A DNA stretch of 64,000 nt from Lycium barbarum (GCF_019175385.1 NC_083344.1:7540965-7604964); one strand, 5' to 3'; numbered from the stretch's first letter, positions 12,426-23,962 are shown. The notes: a model not told the origin generated them from the sequence alone. A program made the numbers and translations.

Positions 12426-12658
12426 ACAATATAAGGTTTTCTGGCGCCATTTATTCTAGTAGTTGGCCCTTATCCATTAAACTAGTGTAGTTTGAGGTCG
12501 CTATATTCTATTGAATACACTGATGTTGAATCCTAGCCCACACCTTGGCACTAACATGTGTTCCAACAGTTTCTGGAACAGATAATATCTAAAACTAAAA
12601 ATCTGTTGAAAAAATATTAATGCATAAAGTATTGAAATTGGAGGTGTGGTAATGATAT

Positions 12659-12712
12659 TCAACAACAACATACCCAACATACCCCGCGTAGTCCCACAAG
12701 TGGGCAGTGGTA
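12659..12712 (-). mobile_element. 3' fragment of TS-SINE / RTE-LINE
   Basis: Read on the minus strand it ends CCACTTGTGGGACTACGCGG and then GTATGTTGTTGTTG, the 3' end shared by the TS SINE and an RTE-type LINE of Solanaceae. Only the last 50 bp or so remain. Confidence 0.6.
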
Positions 12713-13094
12713 ATGATAGTCCTTAAAAATATTTGGCTTATAGTAAAACAATGAAAGAATGGCGCATTTATCAGGATTTAACAAGTTCTAGTTATAAATT
12801 AGGAGCAGAAATAACAAATTAGAGACTGTTAAACCCAAAGGAGCAGAGAAATAGAAGTACAAGAGAAAGTGTGTCATGTTTATCTACAAATTGCGGGAAT
12901 GATTGTACTTAAACCAGTCAAAGCACAAGTTAGTTTCTAAGGGAAAACATAAAATGATAAAAGAATCAATTGATGAAAAGGGTGGATATAAGAGAATGAA
13001 AAACCCACCCTTTTCTCTCATTGTCAGCCTAATCAACTATGTACCTACAGGAATCAAATGAGAGTCTAATATGTACAGATTGGTTCCAATTTTA

Positions 13095-13361
13095 GGGTGT
13101 GTTTGGTATGGAGGAGGAAATGTTTTCCACTTTTCCCATGTTTGGTTGGTCAAATTGTTTTGGAAAACATTTTCCGTAGGAAAACAAGTTCCTCACAATG
13201 AGGAAAATGACTTCCCTACTAAGGAGTAGGGAAAACAAGTTCCATAAATGGCATTCCAAGTTCATTGTCTCCTTCACACCCAAAAAATAAGCAACAAAAC
13301 CACTTATTTTCCGAAAACACATTTCCCATGGGAAACATTTTCCTTAATACCAAACACACCC
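13095..13361. mobile_element. Tourist-like (PIF/Harbinger) MITE
   Basis: Inverted ends GGGTGTGTTTGGTATGGAGG and AATACCAAACACACCC, flanked on both sides by TTA (13092-13094 and 13362-13364). 267 bp. TTA duplications and TGTTTGG-type ends are typical of Tourist elements. It lies in the 3' flank of the PPR gene. Confidence 0.85.
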
Positions 13362-13578
13362 TTAAGAGCTTACGATTATTGAGACAAAGAACTTCACTTG
13401 TCATAGTATCATGTTATGTGAGTAAGGATAATCAAGAAATCCCTAAGAGCCAATAGTGCACGATTAGGAACTCGGTGGATAATGGGTCCCCTTTATCTTT
13501 CTTCACTTAAATACCAGGCTTTTGTCTGTGACAGAGTTTGAATCATGTCAATTGGTAACGATACCACCCTATTGTGAA

Positions 13579-15806
13579 TTATAGCCAGCTATAACCAGGT
13601 TTCTTACTCAATCCTCTATCCAACATAAGCTTCCGCTGTCCCTCTGCGTCGCTCCAACTCCCTTCCGATGCTAGGACATTTGCTAGCAATATATATGTTG
13701 CGGGATCATTAGGGCATATTTCAACAAGCTTCTTGGCAGAAATCACAGCAAGTTCCTTATTACCATGAAGTTGGCAAGCACTCAGTAGACTTTTATAAAC
13801 CGAAGGTCCTGGCTCTATTGGCATATTGTTAATGAAGGCCTTTGCTTCATGTAGATGACCACCACGGCCATAAAGGTCGACTACGCAAGCATAATGCTCT
13901 ACCTTTGGTGGTGGTAGAGAATTGTCATTCTTCATTAGGTCAAAATAAATAAGCCCTTCGTCGAGCAAGCCAGCATGTCTACAAGCCGAAAGAACAGCAA
14001 GGAATGTGGTTAAATCTGGCTTAATACCATTTTTCCTCATTTCTTCAAACATTATAATCACACCCCGACCATAACCATGATGTGCACACCCTGTAAGAAG
14101 TGTGTTCCACGATATAAGGTCTCGTTCCTCCATTGATGTGAATATTCTCTGAGCATCTTCAAGTCTACCGCACCTTGTATACATGGAAAGAAGCCCGTTT
14201 TGTATGATAATTTCAGAAAAATGTCCTGCTTTCAGAGCTAAGCAATGGGTCTGCATTCCCTCCTCCAGGCCTGAAAATAGGCGTGGTGAATTAGCCCAAT
14301 GAAACATGACACAGCCAACCCGCTGATATGTAGCCCAAATTGACTCATGAGAAACCTTATCAAAATCTTTTCAAAAATACATTTTTTATTTAATATGTTA
14401 TATAAAAAGCCCTAATAAAGAGAAAAATAGTTTTATTAGGTACTTAAAAATTTATAAAAGAACAAACAAAGAAATTAAAACTTAGTAAGAATAGTGTGGG
14501 TTGGGTTATGACCCGCTTTTTAGGTCATTTTAACCCAACCTATTTCAGCACAAGTAACTTTTGGGTGGGTTATTGATCCGCCCAATTATTAACTCAGCCC
14601 TTTTTGATCCGCCCATTTGACATCCCTACCTGAAATGCTCCCAATTGCTTTCAAAATGCTTGCAAATGTGTAGTGATCAACGGTAAAACCAGCCCGCCTC
14701 ATTTTTGAAAAGCAGGAGAACGCTTCTCCACCGGCTCCTAAATTAGAGAAACCGGAAATGACTGCGTTCCAGGAGATTTCATCCCATTTCATAACGTCGA
14801 AACACAACTTACGAAAATCCTCTAAGTTACAACTACACCCCGAATACGCAGACAACAACGATACCACCAAGTAATGATTAATGTTAAAACACTGCTGTAT
14901 TACATGACAGTGAACCTGCTCACAATGAACCAAGTAATCTGGACAAGAAAACGAGCTCAACAAACTCGTATACGTAACATAATTAGGTTTAATTCCCAAT
15001 GTCATCATTTCCTTAAACAAAACCATAGCTTGAAAAGGGCAATGATATTGTGCATAACAACTTATCATGGAAGTCCAAGTAACAACATTCCTTTCAGGCA
15101 TTTGATCGAAAACTCTCCTCGAAGTCTCAATATCGATACATTTCAAATACATATCAATCAAAACAGTCCCTACTATAACATCCAAAGCAAAACCAACTTT
15201 CCAACTCAAACAATGCAACTGAACCCCAAATTCACATGCTTCTAACTGAACACAACCAACTAAACTAGCCGAAACGCTAGACGGGGTTGGACTAATACCT
15301 TCTCTTAACATTTCAAGAAACAATGCTATCGCCTTTTCGGCGTAAAGGGTGTCCAAATATCCAGAAATCATAGCATTCCATGTCACTACATTTCTCTCAG
15401 GCATTTCATCGAACAGTTTCTGTGCTTCTAGTACAATACCACATTTTCCATACATATCAACAAGAGATGTATTGATAAATACATTTGAATTGAAACCCAT
15501 TTTGATAATTTGACAATGGGTTTGTATTCCAATTGATAAGCAACCCAATTTTGCACATGTGGAAATGATTTTATTGAGGCTAAATTGGTCAAGTAGAAGA
15601 CCATTTTGATGTAACTGAGGTGACAAGTCTAAATTAAGGTTATTTGACTCGTTGTATTTGTCTTTGAAACATGGGTTGGTACAGTAACCAAGATTATGGA
15701 TTGTTGTAACTTGGTAAGCAATTTGGTTGGATAATATTGCTTGTTTTGCTATGTTGTAGCATAGGTGAAATGCAGGTGATCTTAAAATCATTTTATGTCG
15801 AATCAT
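13579..15806 (-). CDS. PLS-class pentatricopeptide-repeat protein, E type (PPR gene 1)
   Basis: A predicted organelle-targeted RNA-binding protein acting in mitochondrial or plastid RNA processing. Exons 14630-15806 and 13579-14270 join in phase 1 (TCA G|GC) to give 622 aa. The first 50 or so residues (MIRHKMILRSPAFHLCY...) are poor in acid and resemble a targeting peptide. P, L and S repeats follow, with signatures such as LVDMYGKCG, LFDEMPERNVVTWNAMISGY, MREGISP-type S motifs and VFDQMPERNVVTWTSMI. The C-terminal part carries VEHYACVVDLYGRGG, MPIEPGPSVYKSLLSACQ and an E motif ending KKPGYSWL, where the protein stops, so there is no E+ or DYW domain. Without splicing, the frame meets a stop 11 codons after the junction. 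The single intron is a transposon (separate entry). The next gene is divergent, 3.1 kb away. The RNA target is unknown. Confidence 0.88.
14278..14628 (-). mobile_element. hAT-family MITE forming the intron of PPR gene 1
   Basis: In gene orientation it starts TAGGGATGTCAAATGGGC and ends GGGCTAATTCACCACGCCTA. The inverted ends (TAGGGATG.. / TAGGCGTGGTGAATTAGCCC) are hAT-like. The flanking 8-bp duplications are ATTTCAGG (14636-14629) and TTTTCAGG (14277-14270), 7 of 8 matching. The intron (14271-14629, 359 bp) is exactly element plus one duplication. The body shares long stretches with the element at 19584-20005, for example AAAAGCGGGTCATAACC and AGTACCTAATAAAACTATTT. Confidence 0.9.
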
Positions 15807-15854
15807 TGCTCGTTTGAGAGGTCCTTCACTTTGACTTGGCCTCTCGGAAGGAAA

Positions 15855-16614
15855 CCGTGTTTTGAAAGGCAGTTCGGCCTCGCCTCAGGGCGGGGTAGAG
15901 GCAAAATCTCTCGGGGCTTAGTGCTACGAGGCTTACGTCCTAAGCGTTCGACTGTATGCCATGAACACGCCTAACGTCAAACGTTCGGGGCTCGTCTAAG
16001 AGTTCTTATACAAATTATGTGTCAAATTCCTAACATTAATGACCTTCATAATTTTTTATTAAATGAATGATGCTTAATTGTTTTCTTCATCGATAGAAAT
16101 AAGACGATTGAGAGTAACTCAAATAACAAGCCGTAGTATTGCATATTTACTACTATATCTCAAAATTATCATAATTTATTATTTTGCTATTTGAAAGTAA
16201 TTTTATATTTATTCATGAAGGAGTGATGTTTTAATTATAATTTAATAAAGTTTATTGATTATTTTCTTTAGGAAGGTAAATTGCATAGTATATATGATCG
16301 TAGTATGCTTTAAGAAATTGTTGTTCTTTTATTGTTTGAAAATTAAGAGGTTAGAGTTCGTTTCCATCTCATAATAACTTTTAAATCATTGCATTATTTC
16401 TACTTGTAAAATCATGTTAGAAGTTTTGTTTTCTATGAGTTTCTTTAATCATGTGTTAAATTCTTATAACTATTAATATATATATTTTTATATTTTTGTG
16501 TTATTATACTATTTTACTATATTATAATTTAAAATTTTAAAGATCCATGGGCCTGTGCCTTGCCCCGTAGTAAGTAAAACGTCCCGCCTCACGCTCCCGC
16601 CTTTTAAAACGCTG
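15855..16614. mobile_element. hAT-like non-autonomous element just upstream of PPR gene 1
   Basis: Left end CCGTGTTTTGAAAGGCAG followed by GC-rich GCCTCGCCTCAGGGCGGGG. Right end CCCGCCTCACGCTCCCGC then CTTTTAAAACGCTG. The ends form an imperfect inverted repeat of the type CAGCGTTTTAAAAGGCGGG. Flanks gaaggaaa and aagtgaaa match only 5 of 8, so the edges are tentative. It starts 48 bp before the PPR start codon. Confidence 0.6.
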
Positions 16615-17028
16615 AAGTGAAATATCTTTTCATCTCAGATTATTTAAATACATTTACTAATTAGGATGAATTTTAACTATTTTACTCTTATTTATATTTT
16701 AATTAATTACACTATTTAATGGTCATTTTCATCAATAACATAATCTAAACTTTTACTAAATGTGGGTGCAAATCGGTTATATGCAAATGCAAAGATCATC
16801 TCGCCCACATAGGTCCATAGGATTATCTAAATAGATCCTACAAATAAATATCACCCCATAATTAAGGTGATTGTAGTCTCAAGAACAATTACTATAAGGT
16901 TAAAATAGAAAAAAATTAATTTTATCCTAAACTTCTAAAATAATAAATAATTTGAGATAATTATTTTTAAAAATCACAACAAATAATTGAAGACAAAGGG
17001 TGTACTTACTGATATTTATTAGAGACAA
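16615..17028. other. Intergenic between the divergent PPR genes
   Basis: AT-rich, with no coding signal and no recognised repeat. Parts of the promoters of either PPR gene may lie here. Confidence 0.4.
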
Positions 17029-17830
17029 GGGTCAAAAACACACCCCAACTATCATTGTTTTTTGAGTTTCATACCTAAACTATCAGCAGGTTGAGAAAAC
17101 TACCTAAATTATCACTATCTAGTTTGCAAAACACACCTCAAATTATTCTTGAATGGCATGTGATCTACACTTTCCATTTTATATACAAATGTTGCCAAGT
17201 GTTGTACACGTGGATAAATAATGTCACAATGGCACCTACACGGAAATTTAAAAAAAAAAAACTATTTGTTTTAAATAACAAACTGAAAAATAATAATTTT
17301 TGTAAAAAAATAGCAAAAATTATAGAAAAAAAAATAGTTTAAAAAATGGAAAAGTTATTTTTTAAAAAAAATAAGAAAACTGATTATTTAGTTTTCACAT
17401 TTAAAAAAAAAAAACAACTTTTCCATTTTCTTAATTTTTTTTCTGATTTTCTAAATTTTTTGATATTTTTTACAAATTGTTTTTTTTTTAAATCCAAATT
17501 TGTTTTTTAAAAACTGCATTATTTTTTTAAGGATTTTTTTTAAAAAAATAATGCAGTTTTTAAAAAATATATATACAGTTTTTTTTATAAAAAAAATATT
17601 ATTTTTTAATTTCCATGTAGGTGCCACCATAGCATTACTTATGTCATGTGGATAAATTTTTTGAGAAAATTTCAGCTTCACTTACCTTTTGGAGAGTGAG
17701 TTCACACATTTAGTTCAGGTGTGTTTTGCAAACTAGATAGTGATAATTTAGGTAGTTTTCTCAATCTTGTGATAGTTTAGGTATGAAACTAAAAAAAAAA
17801 AAAAAGTTAAGCTGTGTTTTTTACCCTTAT
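17029..17830. repeat. Long inverted-repeat (foldback) element
   Basis: The left arm begins AAGGGTCAAAAACACACC and contains TTTCATACCTAAACTATCA, CTAGTTTGCAAAACACACC and GGCACCTACACGGAAATTT. The right arm carries the same blocks inverted (AAATTTCCATGTAGGTGCC, GTGTGTTTTGCAAACTAG, GATAGTTTAGGTATGAAA). Arms are about 200 bp around a centre rich in A and T runs. No coding capacity. The class is uncertain, possibly a MULE-type MITE. Confidence 0.65.
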
Positions 17831-18229
17831 CTCTGTTTATTACCATGCCCTACATAGACCAGCGTGTCATCAGCACTCGATGTCTTTTAAATCTCATAGA
17901 GTCGACCAACATACTATCCCCAATTGAAACCCAATCCATTCAATGCAATATTTAACCGTAACAAGATAATCAAATTATATATGAAATTTTTTGTATTTCC
18001 AGCTAAAATGGTCATAGAAGCTAATTAGGTAAAGTTAAATAATTTTTAGAAGATAAATAAATAAAAATTGGCTTTCGTATACAGTACTGTAAGTTGAATG
18101 ACCATTCTGGCATTCAGCGCAAACATGTGGTTATTTGTCTAAAATTGTACCTAGTCGATATTGTCTAATTAAATACTTCATCTAAATGGGACGGAGGGAG
18201 TATTAATTAAACAAAAAAATATATGCGAA

Positions 18230-18830
18230 AATAACACCAAATACTCCGAAAATATAAAATATTTATCCGTTCCATGTCCCTCCTAAAGTAATTCCGCTTC
18301 TACTCCAGCCGGTCGGAAATATTTACCCAACATACCCTTTAGCCCAAACTCCTTCCTCGGTGATACCACCGCAGTATATTTATATATCATAATGGTATCA
18401 CGAAGGACTAAGAAAATGACTGAAACAGTCCTCTAAAATACATCTCAGTATTATTATATACCATGATGGTACATGGTCTTGAAGAGTGTCTCATTGAAGG
18501 ACTGAAGCAGTCTTTTATGATACCATCACACTATATGTATATCAGACGATGATATCATAGAGATTTTTTTCTCGAGAAAAGTGTATCTTTTTTAATAAAT
18601 GAACGTGTCCATAATATCATCTCAATATATTTATATACTATGATGATATCAAGGAGGACTAAAAAAAGCACTGAAGCAGTCTTTCATGATACCATATCAG
18701 TATATTTATATATCATGTTGATATCATAATTTTGAAAACATCTCGAGTAAATAGTTTTAATTTAGTAATGAAAGTATGAGCGGGTAATTATTTTAGTTTC
18801 AGAGCACATGCCCGTTCTTTCCCCAAAATA
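18230..18830. repeat. Multi-hairpin element, copy B (inverted relative to copy A)
   Basis: Five hairpin units near 18362, 18442, 18518, 18611 and 18688 repeat the GATACCAT / ATGGTATC arms around TATATTTATATA cores. Shared non-hairpin blocks match copy A in reverse: AAGAGTGTCTCATT, CGAGAAAAGTGTATC, TTAATAAATGAAC and GCGGGTAATTATTTTAGT. The right edge lies about 100 bp before PPR gene 2, so the element occupies that gene's proximal promoter. A truncated Stowaway end (GACGGAGGGAGTA) sits just left at about 18187-18202. Confidence 0.65.
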
Positions 18831-18927
18831 TATTTTGATCAATAAAATGAGAATATGAGATTATCTTTTTTTCTCTCAAAATGCAGTTAGTTTTAGAGAA
18901 CAAGTAATTAATCCAAAACTGACAGAA

Positions 18928-20941
18928 ATGGTCATTGGCGCCAAAGCAACTGACATATACACAAAACTTGTTGAATGTTATACTCAAAATGGGGCCTTAC
19001 AATTTGGCAAAGCATTACATGCACATTTGGTGATCAATGGATTGGTTAATCGAACACATTTCGCTTCAAAACTCATTGGTCTTTACGTAGAATGTAAGCA
19101 CTTATCCCATGCACGTAAACTGTTCGACAATATTCCCAAATCAGATATTCGACGTTGGATTGTTCTCATCGGTGCCTATGCTCGTCGCGGGTTTTATAAG
19201 GAAGCAATGGGTGTTTTCTCTGAAATGCAAAGACAAGGAAAGAAGCCTAATAAGTTTGTTTTGCCCAGTGTGCTTAAAGCCTGTGGACGATTTAATGATT
19301 ATCGATCAGGAGAGATATTGCACGGTGTGATTTTAAAGAATGAATTTGAATTCGATACATATGTTGTTAGTGCATTGATAGATATGTACTCAAAATGTGG
19401 TAGAGTTGAGAAGGCGAAAAGAGTGTTTTATGGCGTGTCGGATAAAGATTTGGTGGCGTTGAACGCTTTGGTTTCGGGTTGTGTAAAACATGGGATTGTA
19501 AAAGAAGCATTGGATTTGGTTGAGGAAATGAAAGTTCATGGTATGAAGCCTAATGTGGTGACATACAACACTCTGATCGCAGGTAAGGGTATCGAATGAG
19601 CAGGTTGGCCTGAATTTGGGAAGGCCAAAATGGGCTGAGTTAATAAATGGACGGGTTATTGACCAGCCCAAAGTTACTCGGTCTGAAATGGGCTAAAAAG
19701 CGGGTCATAACCTAACCGACCCAATTTTTACTAAGTTTTAGTTTCATGGTTCGTTCTTTTATAGTTTTTTAGTACCTAATAAAACTATTTTTTCCCTTAA
19801 TTATGGCTATATATAATATATCAAATAAGAAAATGACTTTTTGAAAATATTTTGACAAGATTGACCCATGAGCTACCTGTCAGCCCAACTTTTTGATGGG
19901 TTGGCTGAAATGGGTTGAGCTAATAAATGGGCGGGTCAATAACCAGCTCAAACTTGGGCGGGTTGGGCAGGTTATATTTTCATGGGCTAATTTTTTTCAC
20001 CTCTAATTGCAGGGTTTTCACAAGCAGATGATCGAGCTATGGTTTTTGAAGTTATTGAATTGATGCAGGACAATGGCCTCGAGCTAGATGTAGTTTCTTG
20101 GACTAGTATTATTTCCGGACTCGTGCAAAATTTTCATAACAAGGATGCTTTTGATATGTTTAAGCGAATGTTGGATGTTGGGATGTGTCCGAGTTCAGCT
20201 ACGGTCAGTAGTATATTGCCCGCTTGTGCAACTGTGGCGGACTTGATGCGGGGTAAGGAGATACACGGTTATGCAGTAGTAATGGGTATCGAAAAGGACA
20301 TATACGTAAGAAGTGCTCTCATAGACATGTATGCAAAATGTGGATTTATATGTGAAGCGAAGCACTTATTTTCTGAGACTCATGAGAGAAATACTGTAAC
20401 ATGGAATTCAATGATTTTTGGCTACGCGAATCACGGGTATTGCAGTGAAGCAATTGGATTATTTGATCAAATGTTAAGAGAGGAAGAGACGAAACCCGAT
20501 CACTTGACTTTCGTAGCAGCTTTTACAGCGTGTAGTCATGCTGGACTTGTGCAGTACGGAGAAAGTTTGTTTAAACTGATGCAGGAAAAATATGCGATTA
20601 AGCCAAGATTGGAGCATTTCGCGTGTATGGTGGATCTTTTAGGGAGAGCAGGGAAACTCGATGAGGCTTACAATTTGATTCAGAGCATGTCAATTGAACC
20701 GGATTTATTCGTTTGGGGAGCGTTATTAGGGGCATGTAGGCAGCATGGGAATATGGATTTAGCAGCGGTTGCAGCTGAAATGTTAGCTAAACTTGAACCT
20801 GAGAGCGCTGGGAGTAGTGTGTTGCTATCAGGTTTATATGCTGATGCAAGTAAGTGGGTAAATGTCGCGAAGGTGAAAAGGGTGATCAAGAAGAAGAAGC
20901 TGCAAAAGGTTCCTGGCTGTAGTTGGGTAGAAGTTGCATAA
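18928..20941 (+). CDS. PLS-class pentatricopeptide-repeat protein, E type (PPR gene 2)
   Basis: A predicted organelle RNA-binding PPR protein. Exons 18928-19582 and 20013-20941 join in phase 1 (GCA G|GG TTT TCA), giving 527 aa. Recognisable repeats include LIGLYVECKHLSHARKLFDN, LIDMYSKCGRVEKAKRVFYG, MKVHGMKPNVVTYNTLIAG (running across the junction into FSQADDR), LDVVSWTSIISGLVQN, LIDMYAKCGF and ERNTVTWNSMIFGYANHG. The C-terminus has LEHFACMVDLLGRAGKLDEA, MSIEPDLFVWGALLGACRQH and a complete E motif ending VPGCSWVEVA, with no DYW. The frame upstream of the ATG is open for 22 codons without another Met, so this start is the best choice; no strong targeting peptide is visible. Without splicing, a stop follows five codons after the junction. 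The single intron is a transposon of the same family as in PPR gene 1. Confidence 0.88.
19584..20005 (+). mobile_element. hAT-family MITE forming the intron of PPR gene 2
   Basis: It starts TAAGGGTATCGAATGAGC and ends GGGCTAATTTTTTTCACCTC followed by TA. The inverse of the right end (TAGAGGTGAAAAAAATTAGC) pairs with the left end in hAT style. The flanking 8-bp duplications are ATCGCAGG (19576-19583) and ATTGCAGG (20006-20013), 7 of 8 matching. The intron 19583-20012 (430 bp) equals element plus one duplication. Orientation relative to the gene is the same as in PPR gene 1. Confidence 0.9.
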
Positions 20942-21309
20942 GAGACAGAAGGCACGGGAAATTTGGTAAACAACTTAAAGATGCAAAATGTATCCCTATG
21001 AAATTGAGGTGATCACCTTCAAAATGAGATAAAAGACTGAACCTTAACCAGATTTCTGTCCTATCACTGTTAGTAAACTTTTTGTACAGATCAATTGAAA
21101 AGCTTACGCAACCAGACGTGAACCACATTTTTTCTCTGAGAGTTGGCTGACAACTCCACTTTTTTCTTTCAAGTTCTAGAGGCATTTAGTACTAGCACAG
21201 AAATGAGACATGGTGCTTCGTTCAAAGGTGGTTAACAACTACTGAAGCAAATGTGATCATTCAAATTTTGTCGCTTGCTGGTTCAAGATGCTGAGAGCAC
21301 ACTAGCTGG
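20942..21309 (+). other. 3' flank of PPR gene 2
   Basis: Probable 3' UTR and downstream sequence. No coding signal or recognised repeat. Confidence 0.4.
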
Positions 21310-21455
21310 TCATATGCTCAGGATGAAGGTGAGCCTCGAGGGGGCGGTGTAGAGAAATCCAATGGTTGTTTTTTCACCCTAGGGATAAGGTCTGCGTACA
21401 CACTACCCTCCCTAGACTCCACTTGTGCGACTATACTGGGTATGTTGTTGTAGTC
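21310..21455 (+). mobile_element. TS-SINE / RTE 3'-end fragment
   Basis: Contains AAGGTCTGCGTACACACTAC, CCTCCCTAGACTCCACTTG and GGGTATGTTGTTGTAG, the conserved 3' region of the TS SINE / RTE LINE family ending in TTG repeats. The 5' part is eroded. Confidence 0.65.
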
Positions 21456-23744
21456 AACAGATACACCAAAGGAAAAAACAATGCCCCACTTAATGAAGAG
21501 GCAGGCAGTTTGTTATTGAACAAGGTTTAGATTCAAGGTGATCACAACCTAGTGTCCGCTGGATTCAGGATCTTAGTTGAGTCCATTACCACCTTGACTA
21601 CCAGCTCGGTTTCCAAGGACGCTACAAAGTGCTGGAAATGAAACAGTTTGTCGAGGAGATACAGATGGCAAACCCTTACAGAAATCCCATAGACTTTGGG
21701 ATCAATAAGTAATAGCATGCGCAAAGGAACTGGTTTATACGGAATACTATGGAAGGGCACAAAATCCTGGTAGGCTGTATCTGAACGGGAGGTTGTATGG
21801 TCTGAAATCAGATGCTAAAGGTTTCTTTGAGATTATAGGCTAGTATTTTAATGCTGCATTGAGCTTTGAATCTAATGCCTTGTAAATAAATTGCACAGTA
21901 CGTGTACTGGATTTGAGAAATTAATATTAGTATTTTTGAAGGGAAGTTTTGGAGAAACGATACAATTATTTGTGTGACAGATATTCATCTGTGATGAAAC
22001 TGTTAATCTATATGCTTTAAACCGACATTACCCTGCCGTAAACGAACATATAACATTGTTTATCGTGTTTCAAAATATTATAATTTCTTAAAATGCAATA
22101 CTACTACATTTCTCATCCATTCACCAAAGTACTGCGGAAACCAAGTTAAAATGACAGAAGAAAGTTCAGTGTTTCCAGGAAGTTAAATGACTCAAGAATT
22201 GGGCGGAAGTGATTTTCCCAAAAAAAAAAAAAAAGCTAAAAAATATTTTTCAGGAGAAACATTTTCCATCTAAAGTGAATATGGAGAAGTCATTTTCTTT
22301 GCAACTACCATATTACTTGCTTCAACTCATTCTTTGACATTATTATTAGTCTTTAATACAACATTAAAATTTCATCCAAATACTCTACTGCTACATGCTC
22401 ATATTTTAGTTAATTGCAACACACTTCTCCATTGAAAATATATTATCCAGTCACCAATCTGGTCCTACGACCGGAAACAATTTCCAAGAAATTATTACCA
22501 ACATTTTACAGAACTTCTCATAAGAAATGACTTCCATCATATCAACTATAAATGAAATAGAAAAGGACACCAAGGAATCACCAGTAATTCCAAGAAGTTA
22601 TAAAAATGGGACGTTCGGTCCTTGTGCAGGAGGCAAGTCCAGCTAGTGATAATACAATAAAATTGCAAAAACCTTCTGACATGAAGGATGAATCAACGAC
22701 ATTTGATCTTATGAATTCTCTGGATTACAGTTATCCATTGCTTGATAACCGCACACCACAGAGATGATTGCAAGCACAAGGCAAATGAAAAGCAATCAAG
22801 CAAACAAACGGACACAGGATTCTGTTATACTGGTTGTATCCTTCATAATCTGTCTATGAAGAATGGCAAGTCTGGTAGAATAGCAGAGCGAGCACAAATT
22901 GCAGACGTTCATTGTACGAAGTATACATGATAAGCAATTTATATTTTGCATGATAAAGAAACAAGCAACTACTCAAGATAGGATCTTCTACCAAATAGCG
23001 AGAGGATAGAAAACACCTGAATGAGACAGTTACCATCTGACAAGGACAAGAAACATAGGGCAGTATATTTCATAAAGAGAAATAAAAGAATTTCTTTTCC
23101 ACCACTCTTTGAGCATGCGCTCAAGAGCGCTTGTCTTTGATACCTACACAGTAATGTTTTCTGAAATTGTTATGCCCTTGTGCTATACAAAGGTAGCGCA
23201 GCGCTTTCAACACTTAAGAGCATGAAATATCCTTGGCTTCTCCACCTAAAAGAGTAGTCGCCAGTATACGTAGTCATAGTGACAAACAGTAGATATAAGG
23301 AGAAAGATGAGATGTAAGGAGAAAGAGAAACTACACGGCACCACAGGGACAACAAGGAAAGCAAGCTAAGCTTAATCTGAAAGAGTAATTACTTGTGCTG
23401 TCTAATAATTAATCAGAACCATTCCATGTAATGTTCATCAAGAAACAAGTGAAAACCTAACGACTACCTTCATCAAGAAACCAGTGAAAACCTAACGACT
23501 ACCTTATAAGGAAAACCTAACCATGAACAATAAGTTACGCAGTAAAGGGAAAATATCCAGGCAAAACAAACAGAAAACAAGTAGTTAATAAAGCCAATAA
23601 ATTACAGAAAAACCATCTCCCTCCGGAATTGATAGTGTGAACAATACTAACACCTGCATCAATCTAGAATGACCTACAAGATCAAGAGGAATGGATGTCA
23701 ACTTCCACTCATTTTCTAATCAGCCACCATCACAAGTGGTTACT
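21456..23744. other. Intergenic, no gene recognised
   Basis: Scattered short open frames only. An A-run lies at 22219-22233, and a short direct repeat (CATCAAGAAACCAGTGAAAACCTAACGACTACCTT type) occurs twice at about 23432-23505. I see no domain, splice-consistent gene or clear transposon ends. Confidence 0.4.
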
Positions 23745-23949
23745 TTACTTTTTCCTTTAATAACCGTGGTGTCCGGGCCAACGCGCACCTCGACTAATTC
23801 CAGGTAACAGGTCCCAGTTAACTCTGTCCACCAAGTCTAGGACAGATGGGAAGAAATCACTTACTGTGTTTGTCTCTGCTGAAATTTGAGCTTGGGACTT
23901 CATGGTTCTCAACCCACTTCATTGATCACTAGGCCACACCCTTGGGGGA
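23745..23949 (-). mobile_element. tRNA-derived SINE
   Basis: Read on the minus strand it begins near CCCAAGGGTGTGGCCTAGTG, with an A-box-like TGGCCTAGTGATC, followed by a degenerate B box (AGCTCAAATTTC) and the body ATTTCTTCCCATCTGTCC, and ends in an A-rich tail. The direct repeats ACAAGTGGTTACT flank it at 23732-23744 and 23950-23962, a perfect 13-bp target duplication. A third copy of the flank (24013-24025) comes from a short tandem duplication that includes the SINE head sequence ACCCTTGGGGG. Confidence 0.8.
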
Positions 23950-23962
23950 ACAAGTGGTTACT

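Noticed and set aside
14874..15245. 123-codon plus-strand frame in PPR gene 1
   Set aside because: Shadow of the PPR repeats on the other strand.
13579..15806. Reading PPR gene 1 as two separate genes or a pseudogene broken by a transposon
   Set aside because: The frame is restored exactly by GT-AG splicing that removes the element plus one target copy, and neither exon has other disabling changes.
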